Source: Novosphingobium sp. B 225
Lineage (GTDB): Bacteria; Pseudomonadota; Alphaproteobacteria; Sphingomonadales; Sphingomonadaceae
Length of the DNA: 57,815 bases
Assembly (NCBI RefSeq): GCF_002198665.1
Contig: NZ_MWLM01000045.1
Location: 1 to 57,815, forward strand
Direction: 5' to 3'
Shown: one piece after another, positions 45,208 through 53,737 of the stretch
Numbering within the stretch: the stretch's first letter is position 1
How the letters are laid out: each line of letters opens with the position of its first letter
Program-made: the position numbers and the translations under genes
The notes under the pieces: generated by a model
The model's input: the letters and a program-made list of their open reading frames with translations, nothing else
What the model was told of the DNA's origin: nothing
Database searches by the model: none

Positions 45208-46434
45208 TCAGGCGGCAGAACGGCGGCAGTCCACCAAACGGGATAAGACGAGATGGTAAACATCCTGATAACGATAAACGTTGCGGGCCCAGTCATGGCT
45301 GGTCTGGACGTGGGCATAGCCCGCATCGCGGCGCGCTTCCCAGCCTGACCGGTCACCCAGCAAGGCCGCCAGCGCGTCGGCGCAGGCGGCGGGATCGTCC
45401 GGGGCGAACAGCGTGCCGGTGACCCCGTCGGTGATCAGTTCGCGGTGCCCGCCGACATCCGATGCGGCCACCAGCTGGCGCTGGGCCATGGCTTCGAGCG
45501 GCTTGAGCGGGGTGACCAGATCGGTCAACCGGCTGCGTTTGCGCGGATAGGCCATGACATCGACCAGCGCATAGTATTTCTCCACCTCGCTGTGCGGCAC
45601 ACGCCCGACAAAGCGGATCGCCGCACTGGCGGGGCTGGCCTCTGCCTGGGCCCGCAGCGCCGCTTCCATCGGGCCGCCGCCGACCAGCAGCAGCTTGGCC
45701 GCCGGTACGCGCTGGATCAGCAAGGGCATGGCCTCGATCAGGTCGTCCAGCCCTTCATAGTCATAGAAGCTGCCGATAAATCCCACCACCGGGCCTGCAC
45801 CCAGCCCGAGCTGCTCCGCGAGCGCCGGATCGCGCGCCACTGGTTCGCCGAACAGGCTGAGGTCCACTCCGTTGGGGCTGACCGTGATCTTGTCCGCCGC
45901 CGTGCCGCGTCCGATCAGGTCTGCTTTCAGGCCCTGGCAGATCGTTACGACCGCATCTGCCTGGCTGACGACATGGCTTTCGAGCGCGCGGGTCAGGCGG
46001 TATTTGACATTGCCTTCGTGGCCCGTGCCGTTGGAAACGGCGGCGTCTTCCCAGAAGGCGCGGATTTCATAGACCACCGGGATCCCCAGCCGCTTTCCCG
46101 CGATCAATGCCGCCTTGCCGCACAGCGCCGGGCTGTGGGCGTGCAGCAGGTCAGGCTGCCAATCCTGCGCGGAGGCGACGATGGCATCGGCCAGCAGATT
46201 GATCTCGCGCCATTCGCGCAGGCCCACCGGGCCGCTGGCATTGCCGCGGGTGCGGTAGAAGGTCAGCCCTTCGGCTTGTTCCACGTCGGGGCCTTCGGCC
46301 GTGTGGCGCAGCCCGGTGATCCCGCGCACTTCCAGCCCCATCGCCGCCTGCGCGGTCAGGATCGCGCGGGTGCGAAAGGTGTAGCCGCTGTGCAGCGGCA
46401 GCGAGTGGTCGAGGACGTGCAGAACCCTGGTCAT
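45208..46434 (-). CDS. Exosortase-A-associated GT4 glycosyltransferase
   Basis: The 408-residue GT-B protein has the pattern of the PEP-CTERM/XrtA glycosyltransferase family: VLHVLDHSLPLHSGYTFRTRAIL at the start, LLHAHSPALCGKAAL, VYEIRAFWEDAAV, ADAVVTICQGLKADLI, VSPNGVDLSLF, VVGFIGSFYDYEGLDDLI and the donor site TPLKPLEAMAQRQLVAASDVGGHREL (E-x7-E type). It probably builds the exopolysaccharide made with exosortase A. Exosortase, PEP-CTERM anchors and export genes are outside this window. Divergent from a small gene and an O-glycosylation ligase. Confidence 0.87.
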   Translation of the reverse strand: MTRVLHVLDHSLPLHSGYTFRTRAILTAQAAMGLEVRGITGLRHTAEGPDVEQAEGLTFYRTRGNASGPVGLREWREINLLADAIVASAQDWQPDLLHAHSPALCGKAALIAGKRLGIPVVYEIRAFWEDAAVSNGTGHEGNVKYRLTRALESHVVSQADAVVTICQGLKADLIGRGTAADKITVSPNGVDLSLFGEPVARDPALAEQLGLGAGPVVGFIGSFYDYEGLDDLIEAMPLLIQRVPAAKLLLVGGGPMEAALRAQAEASPASAAIRFVGRVPHSEVEKYYALVDVMAYPRKRSRLTDLVTPLKPLEAMAQRQLVAASDVGGHRELITDGVTGTLFAPDDPAACADALAALLGDRSGWEARRDAGYAHVQTSHDWARNVYRYQDVYHLVLSRLVDCRRSAA

Positions 46435-46501
46435 GGCCGCATTCTCTAGCGCGGGAAGGCTTAACGGGCCGTCAACCCCGTGCGGTTAAAGGGCTTTCCG
46501 G

Positions 46502-46681
46502 ATGATCGATTATTTCGCCCTGGCACTGACCCATGCCCTGCTGGCCCTTGCGGCCTGGCGGATGCTGCATCGCGCCGATCTGGATCACGAGGAACCGATG
46601 GACTCGCCAGCGCCGCCGCCCCCGCCGAGCGAGCCGCCCGCGCGGACCAAGCCCCGCCTGCAGGTGCGCCCGCGTGCTTGA
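46502..46681 (+). CDS. Small XrtA-locus protein (59 codons)
   Basis: A 59-residue frame: MIDYFALALTHALLALAAWR, a hydrophobic helix, then an acidic turn and a Pro-rich tail PAPPPPPSEPPARTKPRLQ. It starts in the divergent gap, 67 nt from the glycosyltransferase start, and its stop overlaps the O-glycosylation ligase start GTG by 8 nt, so the two are translationally coupled. The helix-plus-Pro-tail layout suggests a single-pass membrane accessory for the ligase. Below the usual length limits for gene callers. No family recognised. Confidence 0.7.
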   Translation: MIDYFALALTHALLALAAWRMLHRADLDHEEPMDSPAPPPPPSEPPARTKPRLQVRPRA

Positions 46682-48041
46682 CCTGGCGCTGACCGGCTTT
46701 GTCTTTGCCCTGCTTGCGCTGGGGCTGCGCCGCCCCTTCGTGTGGGTGCTGGCCTATCTCTATATCGATATCCTGACCCCGCAGCGGATTTCGTGGGGGC
46801 TGCTGGCCTCTTTGCCGATCTCGCTGATCGCTTTCCTGCTGGCCTTTGGCGGCTGGCTGATGCTCGATGCCAAGAATGACACCCGCTTTACCCTGCGCCA
46901 GGGCCTGATCGCGCTGTTGCTGGTCTATTGCGGGATGACCACGCTGGCCGCCGACTATCCCGATTCGGCGGTGGAGAAATGGGCCTGGGTGTGGAAAGCG
47001 CTGTTCTTTGCGATCTTCCTGCCCCTGACCCTGCGCACCCGGCTGCGGATCGAAGCCGCGACGCTGCTGATCGTGCTGACGGTTGGCGCGATTGTGATCT
47101 GCGGCGGGATCAAGACCCTGGCGGGCGGCGGCGGGTATGGCACCTTGCGGCTGTTCGTGGCCGACAATGCCGGGATCTATGAAGGGTCGACCCTGTCGAC
47201 CATCGCCATCGCAGTCGTCCCGCTGATCTGGTGGCTGGCGCGGTTCGGGACGATCTTTACGCCGAACCGGCTGGTCACGCTGTTCGCGCTGGGGCTGACA
47301 TTTGCCTGCCTGCTGATCCCAATCGGCACCCAGACCCGCACCGGTCTGCTCTGCATCGCCTTGCTGGGCGTGCTGGCGCTGCGTTCGGCCAAGCGGCGGT
47401 TCCTCTATGCCGGACTGGCCAGTGTGGCAGTCCTGGTGGCGATCCCGTTCCTGCCGGAAAGCTATACCAAGCGGATGAACACGATCGAGAACCACCAGTC
47501 AGACCAATCGGCCAGCACCCGGGTTGCAGTGTGGATGTGGACGCTGGACTATGTGAAGGATCATCCCTTTGGCGGCGGCTTCGACGCTTACCTTGGCAAT
47601 CGCCTGCGCGTGCCGACCAGCAAGGCCGAAGGATCGCACAACAACGTTTCGATCAAGACCGAATACCACGAGGAAGTGGGCCGGGCCTATCACTCGGCCT
47701 ATTTCGAGATGCTGGGTGAACAGGGCTATCCCGGGTTCCTGCTGTGGGCCTGGATCCATGCGCTGGGGATCTGGCAAATGGAACGCCTGCGCCGCCGCTG
47801 GAAAGGCCGCACAGATGCGCAGCGCGCCTGGATCGCCCCGCTGGCCAATGCGCTGCAGCTGTCGCAGATGGTCTATTTCGTAGGCGCCTTGTTCATCGGG
47901 ATCGCGTTCCAGCCGGTCATGTTCATGCTGATCGGGCTGCAATGCGGGCTGTGGTCCTATGCCAGGCGAATCGACCAGCCGCTGCACCGCGCGCCGCGTG
48001 GTCAGGGTGGCCAGCCGGTGCTGCGGGTCAAGACAGCATGA
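46674..48041 (+). CDS. Putative O-glycosylation ligase, XrtA-associated (O-antigen ligase family)
   Basis: About 455 residues with eleven or so hydrophobic helices. The signature periplasmic loop lies near the C-terminus (SASTRVAVWMWTLDYVKDHPFGGGFD ... GRAYHSAYFEMLGEQGYPGFLLWAW), which is typical of WaaL/O-antigen ligases and of the exosortase-A O-glycosylation ligase family. It would transfer lipid-linked glycan to proteins or polysaccharide outside the inner membrane. GTG 46674 is the first plausible start; the long upstream frame is a shadow of the small gene. The stop overlaps the acyltransferase start (ATGA). Confidence 0.85.
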   Translation: MLDLALTGFVFALLALGLRRPFVWVLAYLYIDILTPQRISWGLLASLPISLIAFLLAFGGWLMLDAKNDTRFTLRQGLIALLLVYCGMTTLAADYPDSAVEKWAWVWKALFFAIFLPLTLRTRLRIEAATLLIVLTVGAIVICGGIKTLAGGGGYGTLRLFVADNAGIYEGSTLSTIAIAVVPLIWWLARFGTIFTPNRLVTLFALGLTFACLLIPIGTQTRTGLLCIALLGVLALRSAKRRFLYAGLASVAVLVAIPFLPESYTKRMNTIENHQSDQSASTRVAVWMWTLDYVKDHPFGGGFDAYLGNRLRVPTSKAEGSHNNVSIKTEYHEEVGRAYHSAYFEMLGEQGYPGFLLWAWIHALGIWQMERLRRRWKGRTDAQRAWIAPLANALQLSQMVYFVGALFIGIAFQPVMFMLIGLQCGLWSYARRIDQPLHRAPRGQGGQPVLRVKTA

Positions 48042-49141
48042 CCGGCGCGGCGGCCAAGCCCCACCACCTCGATGCCCTGACCGGGATTCGCGGGATCGCG
48101 GCCTGGGCGGTGGTGTTCTATCACATCCGCCTGTCGCTGGTTGATCTGCTGCCCGCCTGGACGATTGCCGCGCTGGGCAAGGGCTATCTCGCGGTTGACC
48201 TGTTCTTCATCCTGTCAGGCTTCGTGATCTGGTACAATTACGCGGACAAGCTGCGGCGTGGCGGCTGGGCGGAAGCACGACTGTTCCTGTGGCGCCGATT
48301 CGCCCGGGTCTGGCCGCTGCACGCGGCGGTGCTGGGCGGGTTCGTGGGTCTGGTTACACTGCTGCTGGCCACCGGGCGCGATGCCTCGGGCTATCCGCTC
48401 GAGCAATTGCCGCTGCACTTCGCGCTGGTGCAGAACTGGGGGCTGACGGATGCACTCAGCTGGAACCATCCGGCCTGGTCGATCAGCACCGAACTGGCCG
48501 CCTATCTGCTGTTTCCGCTGGTGGTCATGGCCGCGCGGTGGGAGCATTGGCCGCGCTGGGCGCTCTATGCGCTGCTGCTGGCCATGGCGGGCACGGTCCA
48601 CGCCGTCTTCGCGGCTCATGGCTATACCACGTTGGGAGAGGACATTTCCGGGCTTGGCCTGTGGCGCTGCCTGCCCGAATTCGCGATGGGTATGGTGCTG
48701 TGCATCCTGTGGCAGCGCTGGACCTCCAGCGGCGGCCGGGCCTGGCGCGCGGCGATGGCCTGCCTGTTCTGGTTCACCATGTGCCTCGCCTGGCGCCTGC
48801 CCGAAACCGCCCTGGTGCCAGGGCTGTTCTTCCTCGCTCTTGCCGCGCTTTCGCTCGATACCGGGCCGGTTTCGCGGCTGCTCGGCAACAAGGTGCTGAC
48901 CTATCTGGGCGAGATTTCCTATTCGACCTACCTGGCCCACTTCCTGCTGTTCATTGTCTGGAAGCTGCTGTTCGTCGATGCCTCGCTCCAACTCGGTTGG
49001 CTTGGTCTCGGAGGCTATCTGGGCAGCGTCGCGGCGGCCTCGGTCGGACTTTACCACGGGCTGGAAAAGCCCGCCCAGCGCTGGCTGAATCGCCGCCCGC
49101 CGCAGTGGGCGAACCGCTCTGAGCCGCTGCCAGCCCGGTGA
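48038..49141 (+). CDS. Membrane acyltransferase (acyltransferase-3 / OafA family)
   Basis: The 367-residue protein has about ten transmembrane helices: LDALTGIRGIAAWAVVFYHI (the R/H pair of acyltransferase-3), AVDLFFILSGFVIWYNY, RRFARVWPLHAAVL, and a C-terminal LGEISYSTYLAHFLLF. It would O-acylate (often acetylate) a surface polysaccharide on the periplasmic side. It is coupled to the O-glycosylation ligase by a 4 nt overlap, so the modified polysaccharide is probably the same one. The frame ends 118 nt before the MaoC gene. Confidence 0.88.
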   Translation: MTGAAAKPHHLDALTGIRGIAAWAVVFYHIRLSLVDLLPAWTIAALGKGYLAVDLFFILSGFVIWYNYADKLRRGGWAEARLFLWRRFARVWPLHAAVLGGFVGLVTLLLATGRDASGYPLEQLPLHFALVQNWGLTDALSWNHPAWSISTELAAYLLFPLVVMAARWEHWPRWALYALLLAMAGTVHAVFAAHGYTTLGEDISGLGLWRCLPEFAMGMVLCILWQRWTSSGGRAWRAAMACLFWFTMCLAWRLPETALVPGLFFLALAALSLDTGPVSRLLGNKVLTYLGEISYSTYLAHFLLFIVWKLLFVDASLQLGWLGLGGYLGSVAAASVGLYHGLEKPAQRWLNRRPPQWANRSEPLPAR

Positions 49142-49259
49142 TTCGCAGCTTCTGACCTCCCTCACGCACCGCTTGCCGTAGCGGCAGCACAGCGCGCGTT
49201 GCACCGCGCCTTCGCTTGGGCCATGAGAGGCGCAGAGATTCAGTGCGAAGGAGAGGCAA

Positions 49260-49709
49260 ATGACCCCCCAAGAAATGCAGGCCAAGACCGGCGAAGTGAT
49301 CGGCGTGTCGGACTGGTTCCACGTGACGCAGGAACGCATCAACATGTTTGCCGAAGCTACCGGCGATCACCAGTTCATCCACATTGATGAGGAAAAAGCC
49401 AAGCTGACCCCGTTCGGCGGAACCATAGCCCATGGCTTCCTCACTCTCTCGCTGATCCCGGTGCTGGGCGCGATGACCGATGGGGCGCGGATCGATGGCG
49501 TCAAGATGGGCGTCAATTACGGGGGCAACAAGACCCGCTTCATCAGCCCGGTCAAATCCGGCAAGCGCGTGCGCAGCCACACCAAGCTGCTCGAACTGGT
49601 CGAAAAGCGCCCCGGCCAATGGCAGCAGACCAACGAGATCACGATCGAGATCGAAGGCGAAGACAAGCCCGCGCTGATCTGTGAATGGATCACGCAGTTC
49701 TTCGTCTGA
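49260..49709 (+). CDS. MaoC-like dehydratase / enoyl-CoA hydratase
   Basis: A 149-residue hot-dog protein. The R-hydratase active site is seen: FAEATGDHQFIHIDEEKA (Asp-His with the 5-residue spacing), PFGGTIAHGFLTLSL, and ISPVKSGKRVRSHTKLLEL toward the end. It hydrates enoyl-CoA esters (fatty acid beta-oxidation or PHA precursor supply). Strong GGAGAGG before ATG 49260. A thiolase gene follows after 140 nt with a REP-type palindrome in between. PHA depolymerase lies 3 kb further on. Confidence 0.87.
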   Translation: MTPQEMQAKTGEVIGVSDWFHVTQERINMFAEATGDHQFIHIDEEKAKLTPFGGTIAHGFLTLSLIPVLGAMTDGARIDGVKMGVNYGGNKTRFISPVKSGKRVRSHTKLLELVEKRPGQWQQTNEITIEIEGEDKPALICEWITQFFV

Positions 49710-49745
49710 ACCGGACCTCCCCAGGGATCGGCACTCCTGCCAGGC

Positions 49746-49815
49746 CTTCGACAAGCTCAGGCTGAGCAGACTTTCGTGTAATGACCCTATTCCGCGCGGG
49801 CTGAGCTTGTCGAAG
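49746..49815. repeat. REP-type palindrome, CTTCGACAAGCTCAG unit
   Basis: CTTCGACAAGCTCAG (49746-49760) and its exact complement CTGAGCTTGTCGAAG (49801-49815), 15 bp arms, 40 bp centre containing a GCTGAGC. A related token TTCGACAAGCTC occurs at 35418-35429. This motif is, from memory, widespread between sphingomonad genes. Confidence 0.75.
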
Positions 49816-49849
49816 CCCCCGTGCGGCCCAAGACCAAAGGATTTTCGCA

Positions 49850-51034
49850 ATGTCACGTGACGCAGTTATCGTATCCACCGCCCGCACGCCGCTGACCAAG
49901 GCGGCGCGGGGTGCATTCAACAATACCACCGGCGCGACGCTGGGCGGCTGGTCGATTCGGGCAGCGGTCGAGCGCGCCGGGATCGAAGGCGGCGAAGTCG
50001 ATGACGTGCTGATGGGCACCGCGGTCCAACAGGGTTCGACCGGCGGCAACGTCGGCCGCCTCGCCGCACTGCGCGCCGGACTGCCGGTTTCGGTCCCGGC
50101 CATGACCATGGACCGCCAGTGCTCCTCCGGCCTGATGTCGATCGCAACTGCGGCCAAGCAGATCATCGTCGACAACATGGACATCTGCGTTGCGGGCGGC
50201 CTCGAAAGCATTTCCAAGGTAGTCGGCAGCGGCAAGATGTTTGTCGAGCCGGACCGCGAACTGCTGGAAATGCACCCGCACATCTACATGCCGATGATCG
50301 GCACGGCCGAAGTGGTGGCCAAGCGTTATGGCATCAGCCGTGAAGCGCAGGATGAATACTCGCTTCGTTCGCAGCAGTTGACCGCTGCGGCCCAGGCGGC
50401 CGGCAAGTTCAACGACGAAATCGTGCCGTGCACCGCAACCATGGCTGTGGTCGACAAGGAAACCAAGGAAGTTTCCTACAAGGAAGTGACCGCCGACAAG
50501 GACGATTGCAACCGCCCTGAAACCACCCTTGAAGGGCTGGCCAGCCTCAAGCCGGTGATGGGCGAAGGCGGGGTGATTACCGCTGGTAACGCCAGCCAGT
50601 TGTCCGATGGCTCGTCGGCCTGCGTGGTGATGGAAGCCAAGCTGGCCGAAAAGCGCGGGCTTGCTCCGCTCGGACGCTATGTTGGCATGGCTGTGGCGGG
50701 CACCGAGCCTGACGAAATGGGCATCGGTCCGGTCTTCGCGATCCCCAAGCTGCTGGAACGTACCGGGCTGAAGATGAGCGACATCGGCCTGTGGGAACTG
50801 AACGAGGCGTTCGCCGTGCAGGTGCTCTACTGCCGCGACAAGCTGGGCATCCCTGATGAACTGCTCAACGTGAACGGCGGCTCGATCTCGATCGGCCACC
50901 CCTTCGGCATGACCGGTGCGCGCTGCACTGGCCACGCGCTGATCGAAGGCAAGCGCCGCGGCGTGAAGTATGTCGTGGTGACGATGTGCATTGGCGGCGG
51001 TCAGGGCGCAGCCGGGCTGTTCGAAGTCCTGTAA
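49850..51034 (+). CDS. Acetyl-CoA acetyltransferase (thiolase)
   Basis: 394 residues. Thiolase motifs: N-terminal [19 protein letters not shown], nucleophile Cys91 in [46 protein letters not shown] (His) and the second Cys in [19 protein letters not shown]. It catalyses acyl-CoA cleavage or condensation. It resembles the degradative type. ATG 49850 has a good TTTTCGCA context but no strong ribosome site. Stop and the next start are one base apart (TAAGATG), so the downstream gene is probably co-transcribed. Confidence 0.92.
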   Translation: MSRDAVIVSTARTPLTKAARGAFNNTTGATLGGWSIRAAVERAGIEGGEVDDVLMGTAVQQGSTGGNVGRLAALRAGLPVSVPAMTMDRQCSSGLMSIATAAKQIIVDNMDICVAGGLESISKVVGSGKMFVEPDRELLEMHPHIYMPMIGTAEVVAKRYGISREAQDEYSLRSQQLTAAAQAAGKFNDEIVPCTATMAVVDKETKEVSYKEVTADKDDCNRPETTLEGLASLKPVMGEGGVITAGNASQLSDGSSACVVMEAKLAEKRGLAPLGRYVGMAVAGTEPDEMGIGPVFAIPKLLERTGLKMSDIGLWELNEAFAVQVLYCRDKLGIPDELLNVNGGSISIGHPFGMTGARCTGHALIEGKRRGVKYVVVTMCIGGGQGAAGLFEVL

Positions 51035-51035
51035 G

Positions 51036-51599
51036 ATGCGTCTGCCTGCGCCCCGGATCGCCCCGCTGCATGACGCGGAGCTTGGTCCGGAGGCGCAGGC
51101 CGCGCTGGCCGGGCTGCCCGAATTTGCCCGCGCCTTCAACATCTTCCGCACTCAGGCGCACAAGCCTGCCGCGCTGAAGGCGTTTCTCGCCTGGGGCAAC
51201 TATGTGTTGGGGCCGGGCAATTCGCTCGATCCGCGCATGCGCGAACTCGCGATCCTGCGCACCGGCTATCTGTGCAGGGCGGGCTACGAATGGGCTCAGC
51301 ACGTGGTGATCGGGCAGCAGGCCGGACTGACCCCGGATGAAGTGGCGGCGATCAAGCGGGGTGCGCAGGCTCCCGGCTGGAGCACGATCGACCGGGCCGT
51401 GCTGACTGCCTGCGACGAACTGGTGCGCGGCCATTTCATCACCGACCCGACCTGGGCCGCCCTCACCCCGCTGGGGGACGAAGGCCGGATCGATCTGGTC
51501 TATACCGTCGGGCAATACACCCAGGTTTCGATGTTGCTCAACAGCGCCGGGGTGCAGCTGGATGCGATGCTGACCGTCGATCCTGATCTGATGGGGTGA
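51036..51599 (+). CDS. Carboxymuconolactone decarboxylase family protein
   Basis: The 187-residue protein carries the CMD/AhpD helical fold: RELAILRTGYLCRAGYEWAQHVVIGQQAGLTPDEV. Only a single Cys (in LCRAGYEW) is present where AhpD-like peroxidases have C-x-x-C, so a redox role like AhpD is unlikely. Start ATG 51036, 1 nt after the thiolase stop. The product may act on a lactone or be a non-enzymatic CMD-like member. It ends with DAMLTVDPDLMG. Function not known. Confidence 0.82.
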   Translation: MRLPAPRIAPLHDAELGPEAQAALAGLPEFARAFNIFRTQAHKPAALKAFLAWGNYVLGPGNSLDPRMRELAILRTGYLCRAGYEWAQHVVIGQQAGLTPDEVAAIKRGAQAPGWSTIDRAVLTACDELVRGHFITDPTWAALTPLGDEGRIDLVYTVGQYTQVSMLLNSAGVQLDAMLTVDPDLMG

Positions 51600-51606
51600 T
51601 TATCCT

Positions 51607-51628
51607 CCCCTCCCGCCTGCGGGAGGGG
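51607..51628. terminator. Short perfect palindrome CCCCTCCCGC-CT-GCGGGAGGGG
   Basis: 10 bp arms with only 2 nt between; in RNA the closing pairs would open to a 4-nt loop. It is placed 8 nt after the CMD-like gene stop. No T-run follows, so it may be a repeat unit that doubles as a weak terminator. Similar GGAGGGG tokens occur in the repeat mosaics at 31437-31632 and 57721-57815. Confidence 0.5.
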
Positions 51629-51708
51629 GCAACCGGGCCAAACTTGCCAAATCGCCCAAACCGGGCCAAGCTCTGTCCCCTTAGGTCGCGCTGGGGGGAG
51701 AAGCTGCC

Positions 51709-52341
51709 ATGGGCGAGCATCTCGGCATTGTCGAAATTCTGGGGATCGCGGGGTCGGTCAGCCTGCTATCGGGCTGGCGGCTCTATCTGTGTGTGCTGGC
51801 GACGGGGCTGGCGATGCATTACAACGTGCTGCCGCTGCCCGAAAACCTCAAAAGCTTGCAGGTGCTCGCCAATCCCTGGGTGATGGGGACCGCCGGGGTA
51901 GCGGCAACGCTGGAATTCTTTGCCGATAAGGTGATGTGGCTCGATACGGTGTGGGATACGATCCACACCCTGATCCGGCCGCTGGGCGGGGCCCTGCTGG
52001 CTCTGGCTGTGGTCGATCCCGGCGATCCGGCAACCCAGGCGATTGCCTTTATCCTGGGCGGCGGGGCCTCGTTGCTCTCGCACGGGGGCAAGGCCAGCGC
52101 GCGCGCCGTGGTCAACACCAGCCCCGAACCGTTCAGCAATGCAGCGCTATCGACCGTGGAAGACGTGGCGACCGGCGGCTTGCTCTACCTCGCCTACAGC
52201 CACCCGGTCGCTGCGGGCGGGGTGGCGTTGGGGCTGGCGCTGTTCACCGCCGTGCTGCTGGTCATGGCCTGGCGCGTGCTGCGCCGGATTTTCCTGCGGG
52301 TGCAGCCGGAACCGGCGGTTCCGGCCGCGCCGGAAGGTTAG
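51709..52341 (+). CDS. DUF4126 membrane protein
   Basis: The 210-residue protein has five or six hydrophobic helices and the DUF4126 pattern: ILGIAGSVSLLSGWRLYLCVLATGLA, FFADKVMWLDTVWDTIHTLIRPLGG, GDPATQAIAFILGGGASLLSHGGKASARAVVNTSPEPFSN. The DKVPWLDxxWD-like element is diagnostic. Function unknown. Its stop interlocks with the convergent phaZ stop in TTAG (52338-52341). Confidence 0.88.
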   Translation: MGEHLGIVEILGIAGSVSLLSGWRLYLCVLATGLAMHYNVLPLPENLKSLQVLANPWVMGTAGVAATLEFFADKVMWLDTVWDTIHTLIRPLGGALLALAVVDPGDPATQAIAFILGGGASLLSHGGKASARAVVNTSPEPFSNAALSTVEDVATGGLLYLAYSHPVAAGGVALGLALFTAVLLVMAWRVLRRIFLRVQPEPAVPAAPEG

Positions 52342-53582
52342 GCTACCACCTTCAGCTGCACTTTGTCGTGCTTGGCGATCCAGTCCTCGACGATCGGGGC
52401 GATCAGATCACGCCATTTGCTGCCGTTGAAGATGCCGTAATGGCCGACTTCGGGGGCCATGTGGTACTTCTTCTTCGCTTCTGACAGGCCGGTTGCCAGG
52501 TGCAGCGCGGCCTTGGTCTGACCGATCCCGGAGATGTCGTCGCGCTCACCCTCGACCGCCAGGATCGCGGTGTCCTTGATCTTGCCCAGATCGACCACTT
52601 TGCCGCGGTGGTTGAAAGTGCCGTTGGGCAAGGAGTGCTTCTGGAACACTTCCTCGACCGTCTGGAGGTAATAGGCGGCGTTGAGATCGCAGATCGCGCG
52701 GTATTCGTCGTAAAACGCCTTGGTTGCGTCGGCATTCTCGTCCGCACCTTCGACCAGGTGCTTGAACATGTGATAGTGGCTCAGCATGTGGTTGCCCAGG
52801 TTCATGCTCATGAAGCCCGCCAGCTGCAGGAACCCCGGATAGACCCGGCGTCCCGCACCCGGATATTGCAGCGGCACCGTGGCGATCACAGTATGGCGGA
52901 ACCATTCGATCGGGCGCTGCATCGCCAGATCGTTGACCGTGGTCGGCGCTTCGCGTGTGTCGATCGGGCCGCCCATCATGGTCAGGCTGGCCGGGCGGCA
53001 GGGATGCTTGTCCGCCGCCATGATCGCGGTCGCGGCAAAGGTTGGCACCGAAGGCTGGCATACTGCCAGGGCATGGGCGCCCGGGCCGATATGTTCGAAG
53101 AATTCAACCAGATAGTCGATGTAATCGTCCAGATCGAACTCGCCGGCGGACAGCGGCACCATCTTCGCATCGGCCCAGTCGGTGATGTAGACCTCACACC
53201 GCTCAATCATCCGTGCCACCGTGCCGCGCAGCAGCGTGGCGAAATGTCCGCTCATCGGTGCGACGATCAGCAGCCGCGGCGCGCCCTGGGGCAAGCCGGG
53301 GTGCGTAAAGCGCAGCAGGTTGCCAAACGGCTTGTGCAGCACGATCGCTTCGGTAACGGGATGAGTCACGCCATCAACCGTGACGTCTTCGATATCGAAA
53401 TCAGGCTTGCCATAGGGCGCGGAGGCATGGGCGAACACTTCCAGTGCCGAGGAGATTACCGGCGCAATCCCGCTATATCCGAACGGCATGACCGGATTGT
53501 TGAGCATTTCAGCCCCGACCGAAGCCCAGGTGCTGGCGGCATTGAGCCACGAACGCTGCATTTCATAGGCGGTGTAAAGCAA
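52338..53582 (-). CDS. phaZ: Intracellular polyhydroxyalkanoate depolymerase
   Basis: The 414-residue protein is a PhaZ1-type depolymerase. The nucleophile is a Cys in AVCQPSVPTFAA, Cys175 in a lipase-like box, as in this family; the DDISGIGQT and GHYGIFNG elements contain the Asp and His. No signal peptide. It degrades intracellular PHB granules. Start TTG 53582 is backed by AGGAGG eight bases upstream. A PhaR-like palindromic operator lies 69-103 bp upstream, so expression is probably tied to the granule/PhaR system. Confidence 0.9.
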   Translation of the reverse strand: MLYTAYEMQRSWLNAASTWASVGAEMLNNPVMPFGYSGIAPVISSALEVFAHASAPYGKPDFDIEDVTVDGVTHPVTEAIVLHKPFGNLLRFTHPGLPQGAPRLLIVAPMSGHFATLLRGTVARMIERCEVYITDWADAKMVPLSAGEFDLDDYIDYLVEFFEHIGPGAHALAVCQPSVPTFAATAIMAADKHPCRPASLTMMGGPIDTREAPTTVNDLAMQRPIEWFRHTVIATVPLQYPGAGRRVYPGFLQLAGFMSMNLGNHMLSHYHMFKHLVEGADENADATKAFYDEYRAICDLNAAYYLQTVEEVFQKHSLPNGTFNHRGKVVDLGKIKDTAILAVEGERDDISGIGQTKAALHLATGLSEAKKKYHMAPEVGHYGIFNGSKWRDLIAPIVEDWIAKHDKVQLKVVA

Positions 53583-53650
53583 GCTGCGAACCTCCTGCCG
53601 AACCGGTCAAGCCCGGAATCTGGCCTGCCATGGTGGCGGCAATCAATGCA

Positions 53651-53685
53651 TTGTGCAATGCAATATTTGACGCTGCATTGCACAA
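53651..53685. promoter_or_regulatory. PhaR-like operator upstream of phaZ
   Basis: TTGTGCAATGCA (53651-53662) and its perfect complement TGCATTGCACAA (53674-53685), spacer 11 bp. The right half-site agrees with the PhaR consensus I remember as TGCRNYGCASMA. A third, partial copy, TGCATTG, overlaps at 53648-53654. PhaR represses PHA genes when granules are absent. It could also affect the divergent ABC exporter gene. Confidence 0.65.
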
Positions 53686-53737
53686 CGGTCGGTTTTGTCC
53701 CTTACCTCGGCCCGGCACTGTGCTAGGGCGCTGCGCC

